This document shows positions 6,192 through 13,955 of a stretch of DNA of 34,368 nucleotides, one piece after another. Both the position numbers and the translations under genes were made by a program. Numbering within the stretch: the first letter of the stretch is position 1; each line of letters begins with the position of its first letter. The notes beneath the pieces are model-generated. The model saw only the letters and a program-made list of their open reading frames with translations, had not been told where the DNA came from and ran no database searches. Origin of the DNA: Verrucomicrobiota bacterium (lineage in GTDB: Bacteria > Verrucomicrobiota > Verrucomicrobiia > Opitutales > Opitutaceae); assembly GCA_019136515.1 (NCBI GenBank), contig JAGVUB010000197.1, forward strand, positions 1-34,368, read 5' to 3'.

Positions 6192-7499
6192 CTACTTCGT
6201 CTCCAGCGCCTGCTGGAGGTCGGCGATGATGTCCTCGGCGTCCTCGATGCCGATGGAGAGGCGGATAAAGTCGGGCGACACGCCGGCCGACTTCTGCTCC
6301 TCGGGCGTAAGCTGCGAGTGAGTCGTACTGGCGGGATGGATCGCCAGGCAGCGCGCGTCGCCGATGTTGGCGAGGTGGGTGAAGAGCTTGAGCCGGCCGA
6401 TGAAGTCGCGCCCGGCCTCGAAGCCGCCCTTCACGCCGAAGCCGACGAGACCGCCACAGCCGTTGGGCAGGTACTTCTGCGCGAGCGCGTGGAAGCGGCT
6501 GCTCTTCAGCCCGGGATAGTTCACCCAGGCGACGCGGTCGTGCGCCTCGAGGAACTGGGCGACCTTCAGCGCGTTGGCGCAGGTGCGTTCCATGCGCAGG
6601 TGCAGCGTCTCCAATCCCTGAAGCATCATGAAGGAGTTGAACGGGCTGATGCAGGCGCCCATGTCGCGCAGGAGCTGGAGGCGCATCTTCATCGCGTAGG
6701 CGATGTTGGCGCCGCCGGCCGGGGCGAAGGCCTTGAATGCCTCCCAGTGGCGCAGGCCGTGGTAACTCGGATCGGGCTCGGTGAAGCCGGGAAAGCGCCC
6801 GCGGCTCCAATCGAAGTTGCCGCCGTCGACGACGATACCGCCGATGGAAGTGCCGTGGCCGCCGATGTACTTGGTGGCCGAGTGGACGACGACGTTGACG
6901 CCCCACTCGAAGGGTCGGCTGAGGATCGGGGTCAGGCAGGTGTTGTCGACGATCGTCGGCACGCCGGCTTCGCGGCCGATGGCGGCGACCTCGGCGAACG
7001 GGAAGATGTTGAGCAGCGGATTGCCGAGGCCCTCGCCGTAGAATGCCTTGGTATTCGGCCGCAGCGCGCGGCGGAAGTTCTCCGGATCGGCGCCGTCGAT
7101 GAACGTCACCTCGATTCCGAGACGCTTCAGGACGTGGTGGAAGAGGTTGTAGGTGCCGCCGTAGAGCTGGGCGACGGAGACGATATGGTCGCCCGCGCCG
7201 GCAATGTTGAGGATGGCGTTGGTGATCGCCGCCTGGCCGGAGCTGTGAGCGAGCGCGGTGGTGCCGCCTTCGAGCGCGGCGACGCGTTTCTCGAACACGT
7301 CGGTCGTCGGGTTCATCATCCGCGTGTAGATGTTCCCGAGCTCCTTCAGCGCGAAAAGGTTCGCGGCATGCTCGGCGTCGCGGAAGGCGTAGCTCGAGGT
7401 CTGGTAGAGCGGCACGGCGCAGGCGCCGGTCGTGGGATCGGACTGCTGGCCGGCGTGGAGCGCGCGGGTGCCGAGTCCGGGGTGGCGGGAAGTGCTCAT
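6192..7499 (-). CDS. metY: O-acetylhomoserine sulfhydrylase / aminocarboxypropyltransferase
   Basis: A 435-residue cytoplasmic PLP enzyme of the Cys/Met metabolism family, which makes homocysteine from O-acetylhomoserine and sulfide for methionine synthesis. The PLP lysine is Lys210 in [15 protein letters not shown]. The length and the internal segment [20 protein letters not shown] are typical of MetY rather than the shorter MetB/MetC. The N-terminus ([19 protein letters not shown]) is canonical, supporting the ATG at 7499. The stop is 22 bases from the convergent exosortase gene. Upstream (7500-7658) I see neither a strong ribosome-binding site nor a SAM riboswitch. Confidence 0.95.
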   Translation of the reverse strand: MSTSRHPGLGTRALHAGQQSDPTTGACAVPLYQTSSYAFRDAEHAANLFALKELGNIYTRMMNPTTDVFEKRVAALEGGTTALAHSSGQAAITNAILNIAGAGDHIVSVAQLYGGTYNLFHHVLKRLGIEVTFIDGADPENFRRALRPNTKAFYGEGLGNPLLNIFPFAEVAAIGREAGVPTIVDNTCLTPILSRPFEWGVNVVVHSATKYIGGHGTSIGGIVVDGGNFDWSRGRFPGFTEPDPSYHGLRHWEAFKAFAPAGGANIAYAMKMRLQLLRDMGACISPFNSFMMLQGLETLHLRMERTCANALKVAQFLEAHDRVAWVNYPGLKSSRFHALAQKYLPNGCGGLVGFGVKGGFEAGRDFIGRLKLFTHLANIGDARCLAIHPASTTHSQLTPEEQKSAGVSPDFIRLSIGIEDAEDIIADLQQALETK

Positions 7500-7582
7500 G
7501 GTATGGTGATGTCGCGGGTAGCGGAGGCGGTTACGGTGAGAGGAAGATTGGGAGGGAAAGCGAAACGGATTTCGGAGGGACG

Positions 7583-7598
7583 ACAGAAGGTAACGAAG
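7583..7598 (+). repeat. 16-bp repeat, left copy flanking the orphan gene
   Basis: ACAGAAGGTAACGAAG. The exact reverse complement occurs at 8199-8214, on the other side of the gene at 7659-8159. Both copies continue into A/G-rich sequence (GGAAGGAAGAGAACGG here). Confidence 0.8.
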
Positions 7599-7658
7599 GG
7601 AAGGAAGAGAACGGATGACGCGGAGCCAAGGAACGCGATTCAGAGGGAGGACGTCTAG

Positions 7659-8159
7659 TTAGCCCATTCGCTGGCTGGATGCCTGAATCTTGAGAAGGGT
7701 TCGGGCGTTCTCGACTATCGTTTCCTCCAACTCGCGTCGGTACTCTGCTCGGTCGAGTCCGTCTTCAGCAGAACGTTCGGGCAGGTCATCGAGTTCACTT
7801 GCGGCACCAACAAAGGAAAGAAGCGATTCGGTTGGTCGATCCATCGCATTCGCAACCTGCCACCAGATATTGCGCGCGCCTTCATGCGGAGAGATCACTC
7901 GGTCGACGATTTGCTGCGCATAATGCCGGCCAAGCAGACCTAGCGCTTCGTTTCTGGATGGAGTGATGAGTTTCAACTCGGACAGCGCGCGAGAGAACAG
8001 CGGCCCAACCTCGGACATCGCAGGATTCTGGATCCCAGCCAGCTCTCGTAGCGCCGGAGCATCGCGACCCTCCGACAGCCAATCAGCCGCAACCAGTGGA
8101 AGCTGATCGCTGCTCAAACGATCGAGAGCCCATAGTGCTAGCGTTAGTGACAGTTCCAT
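7659..8159 (-). CDS. Hypothetical protein, lower GC, flanked by inverted repeats
   Basis: A 166-residue soluble, mostly helical protein when started at the ATG at 8159 (MELSLTLALWALDRL). I do not recognise a family with confidence. The segment AADWLSEGRDAPALRELAG resembles a recurring motif in small helical proteins of unknown function. There is no signal or membrane segment. The frame extends upstream to an ATG at 8246, but the extra 29 residues (IPQKVTKRTK) are the translation of the flanking 16-bp repeat element, so I prefer the inner start. Base composition is clearly less G+C-rich than metY and purE on either side, which suggests horizontal acquisition. Product could be an orphan immunity or cargo gene; this is speculation. 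Confidence 0.65.
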   Translation of the reverse strand: MELSLTLALWALDRLSSDQLPLVAADWLSEGRDAPALRELAGIQNPAMSEVGPLFSRALSELKLITPSRNEALGLLGRHYAQQIVDRVISPHEGARNIWWQVANAMDRPTESLLSFVGAASELDDLPERSAEDGLDRAEYRRELEETIVENARTLLKIQASSQRMG

Positions 8160-8198
8160 TTGTGCCGAAAGCCAGATCTCTCGAGGCGCCTTCGTTCT

Positions 8199-8214
8199 CT
8201 TCGTTACCTTCTGT
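8199..8214 (-). repeat. 16-bp repeat, right copy flanking the orphan gene
   Basis: Exact reverse complement of 7583-7598. It lies just upstream of the preferred start of the 7659-8159 gene and would be part of the coding region if the longer start were used. Confidence 0.8.
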
Positions 8215-8260
8215 GGAATTTCGACGGTTCGTTCCGAGTACGGCACATGGCCGTGGGAGT

Positions 8261-8334
8261 GTAGGAGCCTGCTTGCAGACGACTGCCGCGCGGCCGACCC
8301 GCGAACTCGGAATCGCCTGCAAGCAGGCTCCTAC
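8261..8334. repeat. REP-like palindrome
   Basis: Inverted arms GTAGGAGCCTGCTTGCAG (8261-8278) and its complement at 8317-8334 continue imperfectly inward to 8288 and 8308. The arm resembles the smaller element at 17684-17706, which on the minus strand begins GTAGGGGCTGAGCTTGCTCA. It lies between the orphan gene and the purE stop. Confidence 0.75.
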
Positions 8335-8352
8335 CTCGGAGGACTGGCCCGC

Positions 8353-8886
8353 TCAGGGCAGCTTCGCCTCGAGAACCTTCTTGGTCTGGGCGGCGCGGTA
8401 GTCGTCGAGCGCCTGGCGGATGCGCTCGTCGCCCTGCGCGAGGATCGCGACGGCGAAGAGCGCGGCGTTGAGCGCGCCGGGCTTGCCGATCGCGAACGTC
8501 GCGACGGGGATGCCGCCGGGCATCTGCACCATCGAGAGCAGCGAATCGAGACCCTTGAGCGACGCCGATTCCATCGGCACGCCGAGGACCGGCAACGGGG
8601 TGACGGCGGCCATCACGCCCGCGAGGTGGGCTGCCCCACCTGCGGCGGCGATGATGACCTTGAGTCCGCGCGAGCCGGCACCGCGGCCCCAGTCGAGGGC
8701 GGCGTCGGGCGTGCGGTGCGCGCTCAGCGCGCGGCGTTCGGTGGCGATGCCGAACTCATCCAGCAGGCGCGCGGCGGCCTCCATGACGGGCCAATCGGAA
8801 GTGCTGCCCATGACAATGCCGACGAGCGGCTTGCCGGTGGCGGTGGGAGTGAAGGGAGCGGGAGATTTTTCGGACACGGCGTCCAA
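8353..8886 (-). CDS. purE: 5-(carboxyamino)imidazole ribonucleotide mutase
   Basis: A 177-residue cytoplasmic class I PurE that moves the carboxylate of N5-CAIR to give CAIR in purine synthesis. Diagnostic motifs are GIVMGSTSDWPVM, the SAHRTPD loop with the catalytic His, and AAAGGAAHLAGVMAA. Length is normal with a slightly longer N-terminus (about 20 residues before LVGIVMGS), so the exact start is open; the ATG at 8886 is the first one. purK, its usual partner, is not adjacent. Confidence 0.95.
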   Translation of the reverse strand: MDAVSEKSPAPFTPTATGKPLVGIVMGSTSDWPVMEAAARLLDEFGIATERRALSAHRTPDAALDWGRGAGSRGLKVIIAAAGGAAHLAGVMAAVTPLPVLGVPMESASLKGLDSLLSMVQMPGGIPVATFAIGKPGALNAALFAVAILAQGDERIRQALDDYRAAQTKKVLEAKLP

Positions 8887-9303
8887 GCAGTACGAGGTCG
8901 CCGGCCGGCTTCAACCCGAAGTTTCCACGCCAAGCGGCACTGCTGAGGCGTGATCATGCGATTGCCGCAAATCCACGAGCGAACCTCCGGCCACCGTTGG
9001 TGAAACCACCGGCCGGCATGCTCGCTCCGTGGGTCCGGTCTCCGACCGGACACCTCCGACTCCAGCCGTGACCGCCGGCTCACGTACTCCGGCGTCCAGT
9101 CAGAGACTGGACCTGCTCGCTGACTGCATGACCACTGTTGAGACGCAGGGGCTGTCCTCGCCGCCCGTTTCGTTGGCGCACCCGGTGAGAACGGCGATCC
9201 CGCCGGGGGACCGCGCGGCGGACTGTCGGGCCGATCATCCGGCAGCGAAACCGGCCGGTTCTTCCAGTTTGCCTCACCTACCCGAAACCCCACGATCGCC
9301 GCC
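8887..9303. other. Intergenic region with small palindromes
   Basis: No convincing gene on either strand. It holds two perfect hairpins of the same design: GTCCGGT/ACCGGAC at 9033-9039 and 9045-9051 with loop CTCCG, and GTCCAGT/ACTGGAC at 9094-9100 and 9106-9112 with loop CAGAG. A palindrome GCCGGCCGGC is at 8900-8909. Since purE and the lipoprotein gene diverge here, both promoters must lie in this stretch, but I cannot point to convincing -35/-10 boxes. Confidence 0.6.
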
Positions 9304-9726
9304 ATGCTTACCCTCCGCACGCTCCTCGCCTCGATCACCCTCGTCGCCGGCCTGCTGGTCGTCGGTTGCAGCCATGCCCCCAAGGCCCAGAAGCCGACCG
9401 GTCCCGGTATCGGCGGTACGGTGATCTACATCACCAACGCCAAGCTGCCCGACGATGCCACGATCGAGGTCCGCCTGAGCAGCCTCGACCGCGAGGGCCG
9501 GAGCGACCGCGAGGTCGCCAACGCCACCTTCCCCAAGCCCGTGTCCATGCCGCTGGAGTTCTGGCTGCCCTACCAGCCCGGGCTGATCAGCCAGCGCGAA
9601 GCCTACGGCGTCGAGGCGACGATCGTCTCCAAAGGGCGGGCTCTGTTCGTTTCCAAGCGGCCGATTCCGGTCCTGACCCGCGGCAACCCCAAGCAGGTCG
9701 AGATCGTGGTCGCGCCGGTGCGCTAG
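9304..9726 (+). CDS. YbaY-family lipoprotein
   Basis: A 140-residue lipoprotein. The signal peptide MLTLRTLLASITLVAGLLVV ends in a lipobox with the lipidated Cys22. The rest is one small beta-sandwich domain of the YbaY/YscW type: the strand pattern GTVIYITNAKLPDDATIEVRL followed by SMPLEFWLPY fits that family, which is found in the envelope and of unclear function. Translation starts at an ATG that gives a proper signal peptide. It converges with lysA across a short gap containing a GC-rich hairpin. Confidence 0.82.
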   Translation: MLTLRTLLASITLVAGLLVVGCSHAPKAQKPTGPGIGGTVIYITNAKLPDDATIEVRLSSLDREGRSDREVANATFPKPVSMPLEFWLPYQPGLISQREAYGVEATIVSKGRALFVSKRPIPVLTRGNPKQVEIVVAPVR

Positions 9727-9759
9727 GCCCGGCACCGGTCGCCGATTCTTCGCGACAAC

Positions 9760-9802
9760 GGCGCCGCTGGCTCGCCGGGCGAACCGCCGCCCGCGCGGCG
9801 CC
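9760..9802. terminator. GC-rich hairpin between convergent genes
   Basis: GGCGCCGC at 9760-9767 pairs perfectly with GCGGCGCC at 9795-9802. It sits between the lipoprotein gene and lysA, whose ends face each other, so a bidirectional terminator is plausible. There is no T-run. Confidence 0.4.
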
Positions 9803-9816
9803 CCGGCGGCCGTCGT

Positions 9817-11121
9817 CTATTTCAGGAACGACGGCACCTTCTCGTTGGCGATCGTCTGCTCGAAGCTCTCGCGGGCGTTGACCAGCTCGAAGCTGGAGCC
9901 CTGCACCATCACCTCGGCGGCGAGCGGGCGCGAGTTGTAGCGGCTCGCCATCGCGAAGCCGTAGGCCCCCGCGCTCATGAACGCCAGCAGCTCGCCCTCG
10001 CCCACCTGCTGGAGCGTGCGGTCCTTGGCGAAGGTGTCGCCGCTCTCGCAGATCGGCCCGACGATGTCGGCGGTGAGCGCGGGCCGCGCGGCGTCGCGCG
10101 CGAGCGGCACGATCTCGTGGTACGCCTCGTACATCGCCGGGCGCACGAGGTCGTTGAAGCCGGCGTCGACGACGAGGAAGTTCCGCCCGTGCCCACGTTT
10201 CAGGTACTCGACGCGGGTGAGCAGCACGCCGGCGTTGCCCACGAGGAAGCGGCCGGGCTCGAGCAGGATCTTCAGGCCGAGGCCGCGCAGGGCCGGCGCG
10301 AGGGTGGCGCCGTAGAGCTCCGGCGTGAGCGGGCGCTCGGCGGCCGGCCGCGCCTCCCACCAGGGCTGCGCCCCGCTGGCGAGCGCGTCGTGGTAGACCA
10401 CGCCGATGCCGCCCCCGAGGCTGAAATACTGGATGCCGTAGCGGTCGCGCAGCTGCGCCGCGAACGGCACGAGCCGCTCCACCGCGGCGGCGAACGGCCC
10501 CACGCTGGTGATCTGCGAACCGATGTGGATCTGCACGCCGCGGAGCTCGACGTTCTTGAAACGCGCGGCGGCCTCGTAGACCTGCGCGGCCGCTTGCAGG
10601 GGCACGCCGAACTTGTTCTCGCTGCGGCCAGTGGTGATCTTCGCGTGCGTGCCGGCGTCGACGTCCGGGTTCACGCGGATCGCGATGGGGGCCTTGCGGC
10701 CCAACTGGCCGGCGATGTGGTTGATGCGCGCCAGCTCGGGCTCGCTCTCGACGTGGAAGCCGTAGACGCCCGCCTCAAGCGCAAGGCGGATCTCGGCCTC
10801 GGTCTTGCCCACGCCGGCGAAGACGCTGCGGCCCGCCTCGCCACCGGCCGCGAGCACCCGGCGCAGCTCGCCACCGCTCACCAGATCGAAGCCCGCGCCG
10901 AGCCGCGCGAACTGCCGCAACACCGCGAGGCTCGAGTTGGCCTTCATCGCGTAGCACAGGCGCACGTCGAGCCCGGGCAACGCGGCGAGCAGACGGCGGT
11001 AATTGGCCTCCATCGTCCCGGCGCTGTAGACGTACGTCGGCGTGCCGTGGAGCCGAGCGACCGCCGCGAGATCGACGGACTCGCAGTGGAGGGCGTTGCC
11101 GACGTAGTGGAACAGATGCAT
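9817..11121 (-). CDS. lysA: Diaminopimelate decarboxylase
   Basis: A 434-residue PLP enzyme that decarboxylates meso-diaminopimelate to lysine, the last step of lysine synthesis. The PLP lysine is Lys60 in LCYAMKANSSLAVL. Other hallmarks are HIGSQI, SLGGGIGVVYHD, LEPGRFLVGNAG, and the dimer-contributed catalytic cysteine in GPICESGDTFAKDR. The frame is open 35 codons further upstream, but those residues have no family similarity and would overlap the divergent gene, so I start at the ATG at 11121 (MHLFHYVGNALHCE). The 86-base divergent intergenic region with the next gene is AT-richer than its surroundings and likely holds promoters for both. No lysine riboswitch fits in it. Confidence 0.95.
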   Translation of the reverse strand: MHLFHYVGNALHCESVDLAAVARLHGTPTYVYSAGTMEANYRRLLAALPGLDVRLCYAMKANSSLAVLRQFARLGAGFDLVSGGELRRVLAAGGEAGRSVFAGVGKTEAEIRLALEAGVYGFHVESEPELARINHIAGQLGRKAPIAIRVNPDVDAGTHAKITTGRSENKFGVPLQAAAQVYEAAARFKNVELRGVQIHIGSQITSVGPFAAAVERLVPFAAQLRDRYGIQYFSLGGGIGVVYHDALASGAQPWWEARPAAERPLTPELYGATLAPALRGLGLKILLEPGRFLVGNAGVLLTRVEYLKRGHGRNFLVVDAGFNDLVRPAMYEAYHEIVPLARDAARPALTADIVGPICESGDTFAKDRTLQQVGEGELLAFMSAGAYGFAMASRYNSRPLAAEVMVQGSSFELVNARESFEQTIANEKVPSFLK

Positions 11122-11207
11122 CGCGATTAACAAAAGCAGGTTAAAGCGGGTTTCATTCCCAAGTTTTCCCTTGAGAAACGGCCCAAAAGGACGAAAGCAG
11201 AAGGGCA

Positions 11208-11471
11208 ATGATTCATTGGCTGTCAACCGTGCTGCGTCGCCCCGCCTTCCGGGCGGACCCGCGTCTGCACGGTCGTCGTGGCGTCACCCGCACGCAGAAC
11301 AGCCAGTTTCTGAGCTTCCTCCACGACAGCGGATTCCGCCGGGTCAACCCCGACCACTACGAGCGGGCGCTGCGGCGCCGGCGCACGGCGATGGCCGTGT
11401 TCACGTGGGCGGCGGTGGCTGGGTTCGCCTGGGTCGTGATCGAGAGCGCGCAGGCGCTGTCGATGTTCTGA
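11208..11471 (+). CDS. Small single-span membrane protein, unknown
   Basis: An 87-residue basic protein with one hydrophobic segment near the C-terminus (about residues 61-80, TAMAVFTWAAVAGFAWVVIE). I do not recognise a family. The coding choice is supported by strong GC bias at third codon positions and by the purine stretch AGAAGGG just before the ATG. It is divergent from lysA. The N-terminal 60 residues, rich in Arg, would remain in the cytoplasm. Confidence 0.65.
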   Translation: MIHWLSTVLRRPAFRADPRLHGRRGVTRTQNSQFLSFLHDSGFRRVNPDHYERALRRRRTAMAVFTWAAVAGFAWVVIESAQALSMF

Positions 11472-11651
11472 GCGACCGGCCAGCCCGGCCCTCCACACCG
11501 CGCGCAAGAGCGCTCGTCGGGTCTCCACCCGCACGGCGGCTCGCCCAATGGAACCGTCTGACCCGCGCTCGGTCGCATCCACGTGCCACACCCCGCCGCT
11601 CGGCATGCCTTGGTTGCGCCGACCGGCACCCCCGCCCAAGATCCACCCTCG

Positions 11652-12236
11652 ATGAAGCGTCTCCTCCTGCTCCCGATCCTGCTCGGCGCCGAGCTCACCG
11701 CCTTCGCCGACCCTTCGCCCAGCGAAGTGGTGCGGGAGAAACTTCCCGCCTACTCGCCCGAGGAGCACGCCCGGATCGTCGCCGAAGAGGAGGCGAGAGA
11801 GAAAGCGCGGGCCGCCGCCCGCGCCGCGGCCGAGGCCGACCCCGACCTCGTCGTGCTGCCCGACATGACCGTGCTCGAGAAGACGGAACGCCGCATGGCG
11901 GAGGAGTCCCTCTATCGCAAGGGCGCCTACGACAAGGAGCTCGTGAAACGCGAGCTCTCGGCGTTCGACCGTTATTTCCTCAACCGTTTCACCATCCCCT
12001 TCCTCGGCGTCAGCAAGGAAGCCCGCGCCCGCCAAGCCTACCTCGACCGCAAGAACGCCGAGCTGCAGGACCGCATGGCGCGACTCAACCGCCTCGTCTC
12101 CCGGCTCGATTCCGCCGAGGCCCGCGAGTTCCGCGAGGTCCTGCGCGACGCCAACCTCGACAACTCCAACTCCACCAAGGAAGCCGCCCGCGCCACCAGC
12201 GCCCGCGGCGGCTCCGGCGGCAAGAACGGGCAGTAG
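11652..12236 (+). CDS. Exported coiled-coil protein, unknown
   Basis: A 194-residue protein with a signal peptide (MKRLLLLPILLGAELTAFA, likely cleaved before DPSPSE). The mature part is charged and helical: an Ala/Glu/Arg-rich stretch at about 40-65 and a second helical region at about 130-170 with heptad-like spacing. The middle segment DLVVLPDMTVLEKTERRM resembles a linker strand. No known domain is recognised. Location is probably periplasmic. It is followed by about 150 bases and then tRNA-Gly; no terminator is evident. Confidence 0.72.
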   Translation: MKRLLLLPILLGAELTAFADPSPSEVVREKLPAYSPEEHARIVAEEEAREKARAAARAAAEADPDLVVLPDMTVLEKTERRMAEESLYRKGAYDKELVKRELSAFDRYFLNRFTIPFLGVSKEARARQAYLDRKNAELQDRMARLNRLVSRLDSAEAREFREVLRDANLDNSNSTKEAARATSARGGSGGKNGQ

Positions 12237-12387
12237 CCGCCGCGATGCGCGAGCCGGAGCGTGCGAGCAGGCACCGTCCGCTGCCGGAGCTGATCGCTTC
12301 CGCTCCGCTCGCAAGAGGCGCCGACCCGCAACGGGCTTGACCCTCCCGGCAAACGCCGCTGCCCTTCCCTCGCCTTCACTGGCCCCC

Positions 12388-12461
12388 GCGGGCGTAGTTC
12401 AGTGGTAGAACGCCAGCCTTCCAAGCTGGCTGCGAGGGTTCGATTCCCTCCGCCCGCACCA
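12388..12461 (+). tRNA. tRNA-Gly (anticodon TCC)
   Basis: A complete cloverleaf can be folded by eye: acceptor stem GCGGGCG (12388-12394) with CGCCCGC (12451-12457), a D-arm with GTTCAGTGGTAGAAC, anticodon stem CCAGC/GCTGG with loop CTTCCAA and anticodon TCC at 12420-12422, and T-arm GAGGGTTCGATTCCCTC. The discriminator is A12458 and the CCA end (12459-12461) is encoded. Confidence 0.97.
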
Positions 12462-12546
12462 TTTTCTCCGGCGTCCGAGGGACGGGATAGGGGGTTTAAC
12501 CTGCTGGCGACAGGAGCCGGTCTGGCGTACCATTCGGGCTGTCGCC

Positions 12547-12780
12547 ATGATCTCCTCGGTTCCCACCGCCAGCTCCGCCAACGCCACCGCCATCGCCCAG
12601 GAGGGCATGCGCCGCGGCTTGGCCCAGTTCGGCACCGCCGCCGCCGCGATCGCCCAGGGCAACCTCGATCCGAGCAACGTCGTCGGGCAGATCGAAGGCC
12701 AGCGCACCTACGAGATGAATGCCGCCGTGGTCCGCACCGCCGACGAGATGCTCGGCACGCTGCTCGACACCAAGGTCTGA
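12547..12780 (+). CDS. Stand-alone flagellar-rod C-terminus-like peptide
   Basis: A 77-residue protein whose second half (VVGQIEGQRTYEMNAAVVRT followed by ADEMLGTLLDTKV) matches the C-terminal helix of flagellar rod and hook proteins (Flg_bbr_C type), where the Q(R/Q)xYexN...RTADEMLGTLL pattern is conserved. The N-terminal half is Ala/Ser/Thr-rich without the usual D0 start motif. True rod proteins are at least 130 residues, so this is an isolated domain. No other flagellar gene is visible. It begins 86 bases after tRNA-Gly. It may be a small self-contained flagellar accessory protein or a relic; the good coding bias favours a real gene. Confidence 0.7.
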   Translation: MISSVPTASSANATAIAQEGMRRGLAQFGTAAAAIAQGNLDPSNVVGQIEGQRTYEMNAAVVRTADEMLGTLLDTKV

Positions 12781-12815
12781 ACACACAGGCCCGGCCCGCG
12801 CCTTCGACTCCGCGC

Positions 12816-13793
12816 CTACCGCGTGGCCGCTTCCGGCCGGCGTCCCCACCGCGCCGCCAGCGCGCCGCAGATCAGCAGCTGCATCGGGTGGTAGAGCAGG
12901 ATCGGCAGCAGGATGAAGCTCAGCCCCGGGTTCCCCGCGAAGATCAGCTGCGCCATCGGCACGCCCGACGCCAACGTCTTCTTCGACCCGCAGAACACCG
13001 CCGTGATCCGGTCCTCGAGCGGGAAGCCGCACGCGCGCCCGAGCACGCTCGTCACCAGGAACAGGAGCCAGAACAGCACCAGGCAGCCGGCCAGCGTCGC
13101 CGCCACCAGCGCCGCCCCGCGCCCGGCCCACACGCCCCACTGCACCGAGTCGCAGAACGACGTGTAGACCAGCAGCAGGATCGTGCTGCGGTCGACGCGG
13201 CTCACGAGCTTGCGGTGCCGCGTCACCCGCTCCGCCAGCCATGGCCGCGACAACTGCCCGAGCGCCAGCGGCACCAGCAGCCAGCACACGAGATCGAGCA
13301 CGACTGCGCCGACCGGGAACGCCTGCCCCGCCGTCTGCAACCGCCAGCTCACCCACAGCGGCGTGAGGAACACCCCGAGCAGTCCCGACAACGTCGCGTT
13401 GAACACCGCCGCCGACACGTTGCCGCGCGCCAGCACCGTCATCGCCACCGACGACGACACCGTCGACGGCAGCACGCACAGGTAGAAGAACCCGAGCTGC
13501 AGGTCCGCCGGAATCCAGCGACCGGCGACAGCCAACAGCGCCAACCCCAGCAGCGGGAAGATCACATACGTGCTCGCCTGCACCACCAGGTGCAGCGGCC
13601 AGCGCAGCGTGCCCGCCTTGAGCGCCGCGAACGGCAGCCCCGCGCCGTGCAGGAAGAAGATCACCGCCACGCCCAGCTTGTTGAGCAGCTCCGGCTGCAG
13701 CCAGCCGCCCTTCGCGCCCGGCGACGGAAAGGCGAAGGCCAGGCCGACCGCGGTCGCCATTCCGAGCAAGAACCAGTCGATCTTCGGGCGCAT
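12816..13793 (-). CDS. SBF-like (bile acid:Na+ symporter superfamily) transporter
   Basis: A 325-residue inner-membrane protein with about ten hydrophobic segments. It matches the SBF-like branch (YfeH / Rch1 type): the two crossover motifs CVLPSTVSSSVAMT and FCGSKKTLASGVPMA are clear. Substrate is unknown in this branch. I start at the ATG at 13793 (MRPKIDWFLLGM) because the first transmembrane helix follows immediately; the open frame extends 29 codons further, but through hairpin sequence. A 54-base imperfect hairpin (13844-13897 region, core GGCTGGACCGC/GCGGTTCAGCC at 13854-13864 and 13868-13878) lies in the space shared with the divergent rsmE and might carry regulation. Confidence 0.88.
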   Translation of the reverse strand: MRPKIDWFLLGMATAVGLAFAFPSPGAKGGWLQPELLNKLGVAVIFFLHGAGLPFAALKAGTLRWPLHLVVQASTYVIFPLLGLALLAVAGRWIPADLQLGFFYLCVLPSTVSSSVAMTVLARGNVSAAVFNATLSGLLGVFLTPLWVSWRLQTAGQAFPVGAVVLDLVCWLLVPLALGQLSRPWLAERVTRHRKLVSRVDRSTILLLVYTSFCDSVQWGVWAGRGAALVAATLAGCLVLFWLLFLVTSVLGRACGFPLEDRITAVFCGSKKTLASGVPMAQLIFAGNPGLSFILLPILLYHPMQLLICGALAARWGRRPEAATR

Positions 13794-13906
13794 GAAACCC
13801 TCCACTGTGCCGCGCGCCCCGGCTCCGGCAAGAGTCCGCGTTTCTCCGGCCATGGCTGGACCGCGCAGCGGTTCAGCCAACCTTTGTCCGGCCGGAGCCG
13901 CGCCTA

Positions 13907-13955
13907 CTTCCGCCTTCCGCCTTCAGCCTTCCGCCTTCAGCTTTCCGCCTTCCCG
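13907..13955 (+). repeat. Seven tandem heptamers abutting the rsmE start codon
   Basis: The 49 bases before the ATG at 13956 are exactly seven 7-base units: CTTCCGC, CTTCCGC, CTTCAGC, CTTCCGC, CTTCAGC, TTTCCGC, CTTCCCG. They fill the place where a ribosome-binding site should be, and no Shine-Dalgarno sequence is present. Confidence 0.88.

Noticed and set aside
7500-7658. SAM riboswitch before metY
   Set aside because: On the coding strand the leader is pyrimidine-rich with no visible four-way junction or kink-turn motif.
11122-11207. Lysine riboswitch before lysA
   Set aside because: The leader is at most 86 bases, far shorter than the lysine aptamer.
12388-12461. tRNA-Gly as an integration site for a genomic island
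   Set aside because: I found no second copy of the tRNA 3' end downstream and no integrase.
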